A DNA stretch of 64,000 nt from CAYSPG01 sp964432885 (GTDB lineage Bacteria > Bacteroidota > Bacteroidia > AKYH767-A > OLB10), in the NCBI GenBank assembly GCA_964432885.1, contig CAYSPG010000015.1, positions 13,683-77,682 of the forward strand, in the 5' to 3' direction. The translations under genes and the position numbers were made by a program. The number at the start of each line of letters is the position of its first letter. Position 1 is the stretch's first letter. Shown here piece after piece: positions 1 through 8,831 of the stretch. Under the pieces are notes generated by a model. That model was not told where the DNA came from, ran no database searches, and worked only from the letters and a program-made list of their open reading frames with translations.

Positions 1-1
1 C

Positions 2-280
2 CCAATAGATGAAAAAACTAAGGAACGCTATACCCCTGACGAAATATACTCATTAATTACCAAGCTTTCTGGAGCAACTAACAACCCATCATTTAAGCGA
101 AGTTTGAGAGAAATAGCTGATGAGAAGAAGGTGTTAAATCCTGAGATAGATGAAATGTACCAGGGATTCAAAAGAGTTGAGGAGCGATTAAAAAAACTAA
201 AGAAGGATAATAACAGCCAATATTACCAGGATGATCAATGTTTTTATTGGGTTCCCGAGTCGGTACTAACCATTGATTAA
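2..280 (+). CDS. tssR: C-terminal fragment, probable TssR of the T6SS
   Basis: An open frame enters from the left edge and stops at TAA 278-280, giving the last 92 residues of a protein. The piece is charged and helical, with a run ERLKKLKKDN, and ends in an aromatic tail, CFYWVPESVLTID. It has no membrane segment. It lies 11 bases before the ABC transporter gene and directly upstream of the T6SS block. In Bacteroidota T6SS loci the periplasmic protein TssR of the TssNQOPR complex often sits near tssH, and an aromatic YYW-P type ending fits my memory of that family. The name is inferred mainly from context; it could be another T6SS-associated protein. Confidence 0.45.
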   Translation, partial: PIDEKTKERYTPDEIYSLITKLSGATNNPSFKRSLREIADEKKVLNPEIDEMYQGFKRVEERLKKLKKDNNSQYYQDDQCFYWVPESVLTID

Positions 281-291
281 TAGAAAGGGAT

Positions 292-2760
292 ATGAACGAG
301 AGCAGTATCATTTCCATTTCCAATCTTTATTGCAGCTATTCACTTGTTCAAAACAAGAGCGTACTTTTTATTAATAACCTTGAGCTTGAACGAGGCAAAA
401 TAATTTTTCTTCTCGGTGCATCAGGAACGGGCAAAAGCACTTTGCTTGAAACGCTTGGGTTAATGAATAATACCATTGCCGGAGGCACAGTACAATTTTG
501 CCCGGAAAAAACCGAATGGTATAATTACACTGACCTGTGGAAATCAGAGAACTTAGACTCTGAAATAAATACTATCAGGAAAAAATACCTGAGTTTTATT
601 TTTCAGAATACTAACTTGATGGAAAATTTTACTGCCTATGAAAATGTATGCCTTTCTCAAATGATTAAGTCCAATGCGGACCAGCATGCCGCAATGGATA
701 ATGCCGAAAAGTTAATGAATCAGGTTGGTTTGCATCGCAATCAGGTTGATTATGATACATTATCAGTAAACCTTTCAGGCGGACAGCGCCAACGTGTTTC
801 CTTTGTAAGGGCATTAAACAGTGATTTTAAACTGCTTTTATGTGACGAACCAACCGGCAATCTTGACGAGGTTAATGCTCATGAGTTGTTAAACCTTGTA
901 AAACAAAACCTATCTGGTCAGTCAACAGCAATAATTGTTTCGCATGACGTTAACCTGGCTTTAAAATATGCCGACAAAATTGTACTGATTACAAAAAATC
1001 ATGAAAAAGGCTATGGCGAAATCCTTAGTGAGAATATCTATGACAAAAATTATTGGAGTTCATTGTCAAAAGAAGACTTGTTAAATTTTCGACAAAAAAT
1101 AATTTCACTTTTTTTAGGTAATTCTTCCAAGGAATTAATTTCACAAAATAATGGGTTAAGCAAAGCAAAGGCTCCAAATGGCAACTACCGGACTTTATTT
1201 ATAAATAAAGAGGGTAAAATACTTTATGGTAAATCAAAATTTAATTTATTAATTCTAAGCATAATTTTATCTCTCACTTTTATTGCAATTGGATTTGCTA
1301 ATGGCGCATTAAAGTATCTTGAAACAAAAATTAATGATCCTTTTGTAAACTGGGTTACTGTTGCTTTGCCTGCTACTAAAAGTAAACCCGAGGAGGTAGC
1401 TGCAATTGTTGATGCTTTAAATGCTGATGCCGTTAAAAACAAGTTTAAAATAAATTCAGTTACCAATTATAAAGAGGGCGGAAAATATTTTTTCCCGGCC
1501 AGTGGAAATTATTCTGAATTAAGTAAGGGTAGAATTTTAGATATAGATGATCCATTAAGTAAAGATTTATTTGGGCCATCAAACCTTATTTTGGGTGACT
1601 CAAGTTTTAAAAACGAAAATGATTTAGGGGTTGTTATTACCCAAAAGTTATTGCGAAGATTAGGCTATCAGGATAATGCCAAAATAATTTATTTTGACAA
1701 CGGGGATATTGAATTTAGTACAAAAGATAGTTTACATTATCGAGTCCCCATTCCTGTAAGAGCAGTAATAAGAAACATTCCAAACAAAAACAATTTTTTA
1801 ATTACTAAATTTTTTCATAACACTTATTTAGCTTCAAGTGATTGTGTTTTTGATTACAACTTTCAGAAAAAACAAATTTTAATTTACACGGGCAGTAATA
1901 TTGATGACTGCAAAAACCTACGTGCTGAAATAAATAATTTTTCGGGCGAATTTCCTGAAAACCTGACTAGAGATGATTTAACAATTGATCCGCCTGAGGA
2001 ATATAACTACCTTTATGAAAAGGGCTATATTTTACGAGTGTCCTTTAATACTTTGCCGGATGATGCAGTAACAACAGAAAAAATGTTTAAACTGATTTCG
2101 GAGTTAAAATCTTATAAAAAGGGAGAGTATTATAGAGTATTTGATTTTGACATTTTCGTTGAGCACAACAATTCATTAATATCAGATTATTTGAGCATAA
2201 GTTTTAAAAGTCTCGATAACATAGAGGATTTTGCCAAGCATCTTTCAAAGGAACTTAACAGCAGCGATATTAAAAGCGAAAGTAATTTGGTGGAAATGGA
2301 TTCAGGCACCATTAAAGAGAAAAACAATTTTAATTACATGAGCAACATGACATTGCTTATTTCCTCATTGCTTACAGTATTTTCGGTGCTTTCCATTGTT
2401 TTGTTTATTTCAAATTTACTGCGTACTCATTTAACCAAAGTAAAATCAAACCTTGGCACTTATAAAGCATTTGGATTGGGCAATGCCGAATCAAAAAAAA
2501 TATACATGACAATTATGCTCAGGTTCATTGGAGCAGGATTGTTCATTTCATTAATAGCCTCCTTTTGCATAGGTTTGTTAGCAGAAAAGATTTTTGTATC
2601 ACAATTAAAGGTTGAAGATCAGTCATCATATTTCTTACTTGTTGATAAACTTACTTTAACTTTAATTGCTGTAATAGTAGGGATTTCAATTCTTGTCTCT
2701 TACATAAATATAAACCGGATACTTACGAAAACACCAGGTGATTTAATTTACAACCGGTAA
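292..2760 (+). CDS. Fused ABC ATPase and FtsX/MacB-like permease in the T6SS locus
   Basis: This 822-residue protein joins an ABC ATPase and a permease in one chain, as MacB does. The ATPase spans roughly residues 1-235: Walker A GASGTGKST at 42-50, signature LSGGQRQR at about 161-168, Walker B LLLCDEP followed by the D-loop, and switch histidine IIVSHD, so it looks active. A linker leads to a first membrane segment near 315-335, a large extracytoplasmic region of about 340 residues (bigger than in MacB), then three closely spaced C-terminal membrane segments with the FtsX-type GTYKAFGLG loop. Such proteins usually pass mechanical signals across the membrane rather than move a solute. It lies between probable tssR and tssH on the same strand. 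Pseudomonas H1-T6SS has an ABC pair, TagT and TagS, which controls post-translational firing; a similar regulatory role is my inference. Macrolide or lipoprotein export is the alternative. Confidence 0.85.
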   Translation: MNESSIISISNLYCSYSLVQNKSVLFINNLELERGKIIFLLGASGTGKSTLLETLGLMNNTIAGGTVQFCPEKTEWYNYTDLWKSENLDSEINTIRKKYLSFIFQNTNLMENFTAYENVCLSQMIKSNADQHAAMDNAEKLMNQVGLHRNQVDYDTLSVNLSGGQRQRVSFVRALNSDFKLLLCDEPTGNLDEVNAHELLNLVKQNLSGQSTAIIVSHDVNLALKYADKIVLITKNHEKGYGEILSENIYDKNYWSSLSKEDLLNFRQKIISLFLGNSSKELISQNNGLSKAKAPNGNYRTLFINKEGKILYGKSKFNLLILSIILSLTFIAIGFANGALKYLETKINDPFVNWVTVALPATKSKPEEVAAIVDALNADAVKNKFKINSVTNYKEGGKYFFPASGNYSELSKGRILDIDDPLSKDLFGPSNLILGDSSFKNENDLGVVITQKLLRRLGYQDNAKIIYFDNGDIEFSTKDSLHYRVPIPVRAVIRNIPNKNNFLITKFFHNTYLASSDCVFDYNFQKKQILIYTGSNIDDCKNLRAEINNFSGEFPENLTRDDLTIDPPEEYNYLYEKGYILRVSFNTLPDDAVTTEKMFKLISELKSYKKGEYYRVFDFDIFVEHNNSLISDYLSISFKSLDNIEDFAKHLSKELNSSDIKSESNLVEMDSGTIKEKNNFNYMSNMTLLISSLLTVFSVLSIVLFISNLLRTHLTKVKSNLGTYKAFGLGNAESKKIYMTIMLRFIGAGLFISLIASFCIGLLAEKIFVSQLKVEDQSSYFLLVDKLTLTLIAVIVGISILVSYININRILTKTPGDLIYNR

Positions 2761-2797
2761 AATTTAAATTGGTAATAAATTTAATATTTAAAGCAGT

Positions 2798-5266
2798 ATG
2801 TCAACTACAAACCTCAGCGAAGAAGTAAAACGTTCTATACAAATTGCACAATCTGTTGCAAAAGAAAACTCAAATTCAAATTTTTCTCCATCACATTTGT
2901 TGCGCGCTATGCTGCACAAAGAGTTGAGTTTGCGCACTTATTTGGAAACCGGAGGCAAAGATTTCTATTTTATGGAAGACTGGGCAGATGTTCGCATTGA
3001 GTCCTATCCCAAGGCTTCCAAGGTTGATGAGCCAAGTGGTGATGATAAAATAAAATCTGTTTTTGATGAAGCGGAAAATGTTCGCATTAAACTGTCAAAG
3101 GACGAGATAGATTTAATCTCATTGTTGGCAGCATTATGTACACCCGGCATAGCATTTAGTTATGATCAACTAAAAACATTTCCCATAACGGTTTCCGAGA
3201 TTATGTCTGACAATCTAGAAAAGAATTCTGTTGATAATGCAATAGGAGGAGGGAAGGATAAAAAAGCAAAATCAGGTGCTCCCAAATCAGGTGCCATTAC
3301 AAAATATTGTATTGACAAAACGGCTCAGGCTCGTGAAGGTAAGCTTGACGCCATTGTTGGTAGAGACAAGGAGATAAGAATGATTTCCGAAATTTTGGGC
3401 AGACGCTCTAAGCCTAACGTGATAGTTACAGGCGATCCGGGTGTTGGAAAAACAGCATTGATTAATGGATTTGTGCTTGATATTTTAAACGGAAAAGTTC
3501 CTGAGAATTTAAAGAAAGCTCTGGTATTTGAATTGGACACAGGAGCATTTATTGCGGGAGCTTCTTATAAAGGTGAAGCCGAAGATCGTATGAAAGGAAT
3601 TGTTACAGAAATAAAACAATTCGAAAAAGCTATTTTGTTTGTTGACAATATTCATTCATTACTGGACAAAAATGGAGCTACACCAGGCCTCGGAAATATT
3701 TTAAAGCCGGAATTATCCAGAGGTGAATTAACTATTATAGGAGCCACTACAAACGAAAATTATCGCAAGCACATCGAAACTGACGAAACATTTAGCCGGC
3801 TTTTTGAATTGGTAAAACTTGATGAGCCTGATGAGAATACTGCAGTTCGTATGGTGAATATTGTTATTCCCAATTTCGAAAAACATCATAACATAAAATT
3901 GGCTGACGATGTAATTGTTGAATCCATTCGTTTATCAAAGAGATATTTAAAAGAGCGTTGCCTTCCGGATTCGGCTATTGATTTAATTGATCGCACTATG
4001 AGTGCCATTAAAATGATGGGTGAAACAAGCAAAGAGGGGGTAGAGTCGGTGCAAGGTGAGTTAACTTTGCTGATAGAAAAGAAGAAAAAAATTACTGATG
4101 ATGAATTCTTAAAAGAATTGCAATGGCTTGTAGCGTTACTTAAAAATAAAGTAAGCTCTGTATTATTCAGCCAGGTCGAAGAAGAAACTAAAGCCGATTT
4201 AGAGTCTGCCGAAAATTTGCATTCGCACCTAAACTCTTTACTTGAAAAGTTAAATGAAGCAGCTGGTGTTAAGCGCGATAAAATTGAAAAAACTGACGTA
4301 GCGGCAGTAGTTGCTCACAAAACCGGAATTCCGTTGGGAAAACTCCAGTCAAAAGAGAGAGAGAAGCTAATGAATATGGATGAACTGCTTAAGAAAAGAG
4401 TAGTGGGACAGGATCATGCAGTAAAAGCTATCTGTGAAGCTATTCTAGAGTCACGTTCAGGATTAAGCAAACCGGGCCAGCCAATAGGCTCATTCTTTTT
4501 ATTAGGCCCTACCGGAACTGGCAAAACAGAACTTGCAAAATCGCTTGCCGAATTTTTATTTAACGATGAAAACGCACTCATACGTTTTGATATGAGTGAG
4601 TTTAAGGAAGAACACTCTGCGGCTCTTTTATATGGTGCGCCTCCTGGCTACGTGGGTTATGAGGAAGGAGGTTTGCTTGTCAATAAAATTCGTCAGAAAC
4701 CTTATGCCATAGTTTTGTTTGACGAGATTGAAAAAGCACATCCATCAGTATTCGATTTGTTTTTACAAATAATGGATGAGGGAAAACTGCATGACAGATT
4801 GGGTAAAGAGGGTGATTTCTCCAATGCAGTAATTTTATTTACATCTAACGTAGGTTCCGATTTTGTAATTGAAAGTTTCGGCAAAGGCGAAATTCCAAAA
4901 ACAACTGACTTGATGGAGATAATGACTCGTTTTTTCCGTCCTGAGTTTCTGGCACGCTTAACAGAAATTGTTCCCTTCTCTCCAATAACCGAAAAAATTG
5001 TGGTTAATATTTTCCAAATCCAGTTAAACAACTTTATGAAAATATTAAATCGTCAGGGCATTCAACTTACGGTTGATAAAAAAGCCAAAGAGTTTTTGGC
5101 AAAATCAGGCTTTACGCCCAAGTATGGAGCGCGACCTATCTCTGGTGTAATCCGCAATCAAATCAGAAGGCCAATGAGCAAAAAAATAATCTCTGGCGAA
5201 TTACAAAAAGGTGATTCGGTAAAGCTCACAATTGATGATAAAAATGAGTTGGTGTGGAGTAAATAA
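2798..5266 (+). CDS. tssH: T6SS AAA+ ATPase TssH (ClpV)
   Basis: TssH/ClpV is the cytoplasmic Clp/Hsp100 ATPase that disassembles contracted TssBC sheaths so subunits can be reused. The 822-residue product has the family layout: a Clp N-domain (about 1-140), a first AAA+ module with Walker A GDPGVGKTA near residue 212, a shortened middle domain (about 410-500), and a second AAA+ module with GPTGTGKTE near 570, Walker B VLFDEIEKAHP and a C-terminal D2-small domain. In the first module the Walker B reads LFVDNIH (D283, N284), so the usual catalytic glutamate is asparagine, and the arginine-finger region has a single Arg (FSRLF). Module 1 may bind but not hydrolyse ATP. The T6SS context separates it from housekeeping ClpB or ClpC. 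The following gene starts 5 bases after its stop. Confidence 0.93.
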   Translation: MSTTNLSEEVKRSIQIAQSVAKENSNSNFSPSHLLRAMLHKELSLRTYLETGGKDFYFMEDWADVRIESYPKASKVDEPSGDDKIKSVFDEAENVRIKLSKDEIDLISLLAALCTPGIAFSYDQLKTFPITVSEIMSDNLEKNSVDNAIGGGKDKKAKSGAPKSGAITKYCIDKTAQAREGKLDAIVGRDKEIRMISEILGRRSKPNVIVTGDPGVGKTALINGFVLDILNGKVPENLKKALVFELDTGAFIAGASYKGEAEDRMKGIVTEIKQFEKAILFVDNIHSLLDKNGATPGLGNILKPELSRGELTIIGATTNENYRKHIETDETFSRLFELVKLDEPDENTAVRMVNIVIPNFEKHHNIKLADDVIVESIRLSKRYLKERCLPDSAIDLIDRTMSAIKMMGETSKEGVESVQGELTLLIEKKKKITDDEFLKELQWLVALLKNKVSSVLFSQVEEETKADLESAENLHSHLNSLLEKLNEAAGVKRDKIEKTDVAAVVAHKTGIPLGKLQSKEREKLMNMDELLKKRVVGQDHAVKAICEAILESRSGLSKPGQPIGSFFLLGPTGTGKTELAKSLAEFLFNDENALIRFDMSEFKEEHSAALLYGAPPGYVGYEEGGLLVNKIRQKPYAIVLFDEIEKAHPSVFDLFLQIMDEGKLHDRLGKEGDFSNAVILFTSNVGSDFVIESFGKGEIPKTTDLMEIMTRFFRPEFLARLTEIVPFSPITEKIVVNIFQIQLNNFMKILNRQGIQLTVDKKAKEFLAKSGFTPKYGARPISGVIRNQIRRPMSKKIISGELQKGDSVKLTIDDKNELVWSK

Positions 5267-5271
5267 AAATC

Positions 5272-5778
5272 ATGATTAAGCGTTTTGTATTCTTTACTTG
5301 CGTTTTATTTAATTTAGAATTTCCGGTAACTGCTCAAAAGGCACATGATTCTTCAATTTCTCATCATAGTTTGCTTATAAGCGAAAAACAATTATTAAAT
5401 CTACTGAATGGAATTGAGAGTTTGTCTGTTGCTCACAGTGAAAATATCCAGAAAATAATCAATGATATTTGCTTAGATATTGTGCTGATTTATAATTCTC
5501 CTACTGGGTCATTTCTTGAAAGTTCTATGTATTCTGATGATCAAATAAATAGGATAATCCATAATTTGAGAAAGGTCTATTCAAATCCTTTGTTTAGAAA
5601 AAATTTTAAAGAAATCTCGAATATAACAGATAAAGAAGCTAAAGATAATTTCAAAATGGGGATGATTAGAGTTCAGGAGCAATTACATAAATTAAAGAGA
5701 AATTCTTCTGACAGAATTGACTTTTGTAGCAATACTTTTTACTGTATTCCTGATTCAGTATTAATATTAGACTTTTAG
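5272..5778 (+). CDS. Small exported protein of unknown function after tssH
   Basis: The 168-residue product begins with a plausible type I signal peptide: positive MIKR, a hydrophobic stretch, then VTAQ as a possible cleavage site near residue 22. The mature part is mostly helical and hydrophilic with two nearby cysteines (CSNTFYC) near the C-terminus that could form a disulfide in the periplasm. I do not recognise the family. It starts 5 bases after the tssH stop, so it is almost certainly co-transcribed and could be a periplasmic accessory protein of the secretion system. TssQ, an expected lipoprotein of the membrane complex, is otherwise missing from this window, but no good lipobox cysteine is seen here, so I do not assign that name. 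Confidence 0.6.
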   Translation: MIKRFVFFTCVLFNLEFPVTAQKAHDSSISHHSLLISEKQLLNLLNGIESLSVAHSENIQKIINDICLDIVLIYNSPTGSFLESSMYSDDQINRIIHNLRKVYSNPLFRKNFKEISNITDKEAKDNFKMGMIRVQEQLHKLKRNSSDRIDFCSNTFYCIPDSVLILDF

Positions 5779-5862
5779 TTTAAAGTCATTGTAAGGCCAA
5801 AAATGTAATTAGACCCTGTTGACTACAGAGTATTAGAATGTTTGGGTGTTGAGTAAATAGAA

Positions 5863-6108
5863 TTAACCTTCCCCCCCCTCATCAAAAAAATTTTCCTCTT
5901 TTAGGTTTTCTTCCGTTGAATCTAATTTTTTCTTCAGTTCAAAAAGTTCCTTGCTGTAAAGTGATTTAAGAGTCAGTAAATCAAAAACTTGTTTTTTTAA
6001 GTCAAGGTCGCCTCTTAGCGATTCTTCAAATGCAGTGCGCTCGGCATCACTCATCCGGTTATGAATGTAATTTTCTATTTGTTGGTCCAGTAAATCTTCG
6101 TGGTTCAT
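5863..6108 (-). CDS. Short anti-sigma-like cytosolic protein
   Basis: The 81-residue product follows the ECF sigma gene by 11 bases on the same strand. Its N-terminus (IENYIHNRMSDAERTAFEE) resembles the first helices of Bacteroidota anti-sigma factors, where a short helix is followed by an M-S-x-x-E-R-x-x-FE motif. Unlike typical family members it has no zinc-binding His/Cys set and no membrane helix, and it stops after an acidic coiled-coil-like tail ending DEGGEG. It could sequester the sigma factor in the cytosol. The last codons run through a G8 tract, where slippage would change only the final residues. Assignment rests on gene order and weak similarity. Confidence 0.5.
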   Translation of the reverse strand: MNHEDLLDQQIENYIHNRMSDAERTAFEESLRGDLDLKKQVFDLLTLKSLYSKELFELKKKLDSTEENLKEENFFDEGGEG

Positions 6109-6119
6109 CTTGCTTTTAT

Positions 6120-6680
6120 TTATTTTAATTCTTTAAATAATGGATCGGCCTGAATGAGTTTTTTTAAATTCTCAATGCACCTGTTTTTTGCTACACGATA
6201 ATATTCGTATGATGAAAACTCCAACTCTTTTGCAATTTCCTCACCGGGTTTACCTTCAAAATAAAGTTTAATAATGTTCTGACATTTTTCTCCCAAGTTG
6301 GACAGGTGTTTAATTAACAAACGCTGTCGTTGCTTTTGTTCATCATCATCTGCAAATGTTTTGTCGTCTTGCAATTCATCAGTGTCATCAAGGCTTGTTT
6401 TTTTTTCGTTATCGCGTATATGCTTAAGCCATTTGTTGCGTGCAATACTATACAGGTAGGTACAGGTGCCTACATTTAGTTCAAACTTTTCGCGTGTGCT
6501 ATTTTGATATAATATAATAATAGCCTCCTGAAAAATATCTCGGGCATCGTCCTGAGTTCCTGAGTTTTTTAAAACCATACTGCGAACCATCGGGTAACAG
6601 GAAGTGTAGATGGATTTGTAGTCAAGTTCATTTTTTGCCACAGGTTCTTTAAATATGCTATGACGGTGTTGTGTTTGCAT
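6120..6680 (-). CDS. ECF-family RNA polymerase sigma factor
   Basis: The product is a sigma-70 family ECF factor of 186 residues counted from the ATG at 6680. An in-frame ATG upstream at 6743 would add a hydrophobic, non-family N-terminus, so I reject it. Region 2 is visible as DDARDIFQEAIIILYQN and TYLYSIARNKWLKHIRD; region 4 as SNLGEKCQNIIKLYFEGK and ELEFSSYEYYRVAKNRC, which forms the DNA-binding helix-turn-helix. An acidic linker (DDTDELQDDKTFADDDE) separates the two. The gene is divergent from tssB and precedes the short anti-sigma-like gene, so the pair may control T6SS transcription or a response linked to it. Its target promoter cannot be read from this window. Confidence 0.88.
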   Translation of the reverse strand: MQTQHRHSIFKEPVAKNELDYKSIYTSCYPMVRSMVLKNSGTQDDARDIFQEAIIILYQNSTREKFELNVGTCTYLYSIARNKWLKHIRDNEKKTSLDDTDELQDDKTFADDDEQKQRQRLLIKHLSNLGEKCQNIIKLYFEGKPGEEIAKELEFSSYEYYRVAKNRCIENLKKLIQADPLFKELK

Positions 6681-6786
6681 GTGTTCAGTTGGGTTTAAGG
6701 GAAGTAAATGTAAAATTAAAATCAATGCTATTATAAAAACCATTCAAAATTTCGGGCAATTAAGCGGATTTATACCAAGTGCAACA

Positions 6787-6818
6787 TTTGGAATATTCTA
6801 AACCATCTCTTACATTTG
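6787..6818 (+). promoter_or_regulatory. Bacteroidota sigma-A promoter for tssB
   Basis: TTTG at 6787-6790 and TACATTTG at 6811-6818 match the Bacteroidota -33 (TTTG) and -7 (TAnnTTTG) boxes exactly, with a 20-base spacer. Transcription would start near 6825, leaving a leader of about 18 bases before the tssB ATG at 6843. The boxes lie in the gap between the divergent sigma gene and tssB. This suggests that tssB and downstream genes can be read by the primary sigma factor. Confidence 0.7.
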
Positions 6819-6842
6819 ACCAATCTTAAAACAAAATATACT

Positions 6843-7289
6843 ATGTTTAACTACGGAATAGGCGGACAGGAAGTCCCAAAAGATGCCAGCGAAGGAATTG
6901 CTGACATACCAATGAACAAAACGCTTATGATTGAAAAACTCACTAATGAAGCCCCACCCAAACCAAAAATTGTTGAAGGTCTTAAAACTATTGACGAAGT
7001 TTTTGCCAACTTTAAACCTAATGTAACGGTTGAGTTTCAAACCGAAGAAGGGACAACAAAAAATGAGCAGCTTAACTTTTCAAATCTTGGCGACTTTGGT
7101 ATGAAAGGAATAACCAACCAAAGTAATTTTTTAAAAGATTTAGAGTTGCAAAAAAACGAGTATGCAAAGATTATTAAGCAATTAAAATCAAACAAAGTAT
7201 TACAAAACGTTTTGAATAATGCTGATACAAAAACAGCTTTTATTCAGGCATTGCATGCAATGGCTCAGGAAATTGAAGACGCAAAGTAG
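6843..7289 (+). CDS. tssB: T6SS sheath small subunit TssB
   Basis: TssB pairs with TssC to build the contractile sheath around the Hcp tube. The product is 148 residues from the ATG at 6843; a TTG at 6816 would extend it but falls inside the -7 promoter box, so the ATG is preferred. Family features are the N-terminal MFNYGIGG start used by Bacteroidota forms, the central strand region with FKPNVTVEFQ, and the helical segment FLKDLELQKNEY leading to a C-terminal helix. It is the first gene of the long plus-strand block running to tssG and lies 84 bases before tssC. Confidence 0.92.
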   Translation: MFNYGIGGQEVPKDASEGIADIPMNKTLMIEKLTNEAPPKPKIVEGLKTIDEVFANFKPNVTVEFQTEEGTTKNEQLNFSNLGDFGMKGITNQSNFLKDLELQKNEYAKIIKQLKSNKVLQNVLNNADTKTAFIQALHAMAQEIEDAK

Positions 7290-7373
7290 TTTTTACTATT
7301 CTGGTTTGAAATCTTTTTGAAAAATAAAAATTAAGTTTTTAATCAATAACCTAAATAACTCAATTGAAAAATT

Positions 7374-8744
7374 ATGGCAGAAGAACAAGCAGCCCAAGGG
7401 CAACAACAATATAAAGAGCGTGAACGATTAGTCAATGCAGCTCAAACTTTAGAAGACAGTTCAAATGCTCTGGTTAAGTTTGGAGGTTTCGACCTTCTTG
7501 AAAATGTAATTGACGGTGCTCAAAATCTGAACCCGGAAAAAAAGGCACGTAAGAAAATATTTCTTTCTGAAAGCGCAAAGAAAGGCGAGCGTGAATCGCT
7601 TAAAAAATCAATGGAACTTTGGATTGCCCTACTTTCTGATTCAGGTGCCATTGCCGAGATGATTGAAAAAGCCGAAGCAAAAAGCAAGAGCGCTGATCAA
7701 ACACTTAAATCAAATATTAAAAAAGCGCTTGACGCTACTGCTGATTTAGAGCGTTCATACCGTTCGGTAAATTTATTTTTTAAGAATACAGAATCTGATA
7801 AATTAAAGAATGTTTCGTTTGTAAATGCTTCGTTAGAACAGATAAAAGATTTGGATAACCCTTTGTTTTTTGAAGCAATTGCTGAGGAGATGAAACAAAA
7901 TTACGACCGTCTTGACTTACGTGACAATTATTCATTAATGGTTATACCGGGATATTTAGGTTCAAATGCTGTAGTTGAAAAGTGGGCAAAAATGTGCTAC
8001 GCAAATAAAGTAATGCTTGTTACTGATTTTGAACATTTAGATACGCCTGATGATGTGATGGAATTGTTTGAGTCTGCTAACCTTACAGGTGGAGATATTT
8101 ATCGTTCAAATGTTATGATGGCTTGTAACTGGCTTGTGGGAAGACCCAAAGCAGGTGAAGTTGGAGAAGACGATAACTTGTATGTACCACCGAGTGGTGC
8201 TTTGGCTGGTACTGTTTATAAAACCCTTATGAGCCAGGTTGCTGCCGGAAAAAAACATGGTGGCATGAGCGAAGTGGAAGGTGTAAAATTTGAATTAAAG
8301 AAAAGCGAAATAGCAAGTTTAGAAAAGCTTGGTTTGGTGCCGATGGTTAACGAATATGGAAAGGTAATGGCCTTTTCTGCTAAAACATTATTTAATGGTG
8401 ATAACCTCGGTTTACAAACATACTCGGTAGTTCGCGTATTTGATTATGTAACTAAAGTGCTGATTGACTTTTTAAATCGCAGAGCATTTGAAAACTGGAA
8501 TTCGCAAACCGAAAAAGATTTACGCAGCCAGATAACAAAATGGCTTGACAGTGTTACCGGCCCCGGAAAACTAATTGAAAGTTTTAGAATAGGACAATTA
8601 AGACAGGACCCAAACCAAAAAGACCGCGTGCTTATTGACATTCACATGACACCTTACTTCCCTGCTAAATCATTTATGATAAAGCTTGACGGACAAAAAG
8701 GTGATGATGGAATGCAATGGCTTGCAGAATACGCTAAAGCATAG
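7374..8744 (+). CDS. tssC: T6SS sheath large subunit TssC
   Basis: TssC is the large sheath subunit; TssB/TssC heterodimers stack in helical rings and contract to drive the spike. The 456-residue length is normal for Bacteroidota TssC. Recognisable parts are the charged N-terminal helices, the conserved sheath core around SLMVIPGYLGSN, the middle stretch NVMMACNWLVGRPKAGE, and the C-terminal region with RIGQLRQDPNQKDRVLID and HMTPYFPAKSF. The start is ATG 7374, with no competing start. It lies between tssB and the first hcp. Confidence 0.93.
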   Translation: MAEEQAAQGQQQYKERERLVNAAQTLEDSSNALVKFGGFDLLENVIDGAQNLNPEKKARKKIFLSESAKKGERESLKKSMELWIALLSDSGAIAEMIEKAEAKSKSADQTLKSNIKKALDATADLERSYRSVNLFFKNTESDKLKNVSFVNASLEQIKDLDNPLFFEAIAEEMKQNYDRLDLRDNYSLMVIPGYLGSNAVVEKWAKMCYANKVMLVTDFEHLDTPDDVMELFESANLTGGDIYRSNVMMACNWLVGRPKAGEVGEDDNLYVPPSGALAGTVYKTLMSQVAAGKKHGGMSEVEGVKFELKKSEIASLEKLGLVPMVNEYGKVMAFSAKTLFNGDNLGLQTYSVVRVFDYVTKVLIDFLNRRAFENWNSQTEKDLRSQITKWLDSVTGPGKLIESFRIGQLRQDPNQKDRVLIDIHMTPYFPAKSFMIKLDGQKGDDGMQWLAEYAKA

Positions 8745-8831
8745 ATAAAACGGGTTACAATTTATTTTAACCTTATAGCTTGAGTAAAAAGCTGTGGGAG
8801 TATGGTTTTATTCACTAAAATCTGAAGTGCA

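Noticed and set aside
5272..5778. Naming this exported protein TssQ
   Set aside because: TssQ is expected to be a lipoprotein and no convincing lipobox cysteine is present.
5873..5880. G8 tract at the end of the anti-sigma-like gene as a phase-variation switch
   Set aside because: Slippage would change only the last four or five residues, so a real on/off effect is unlikely.
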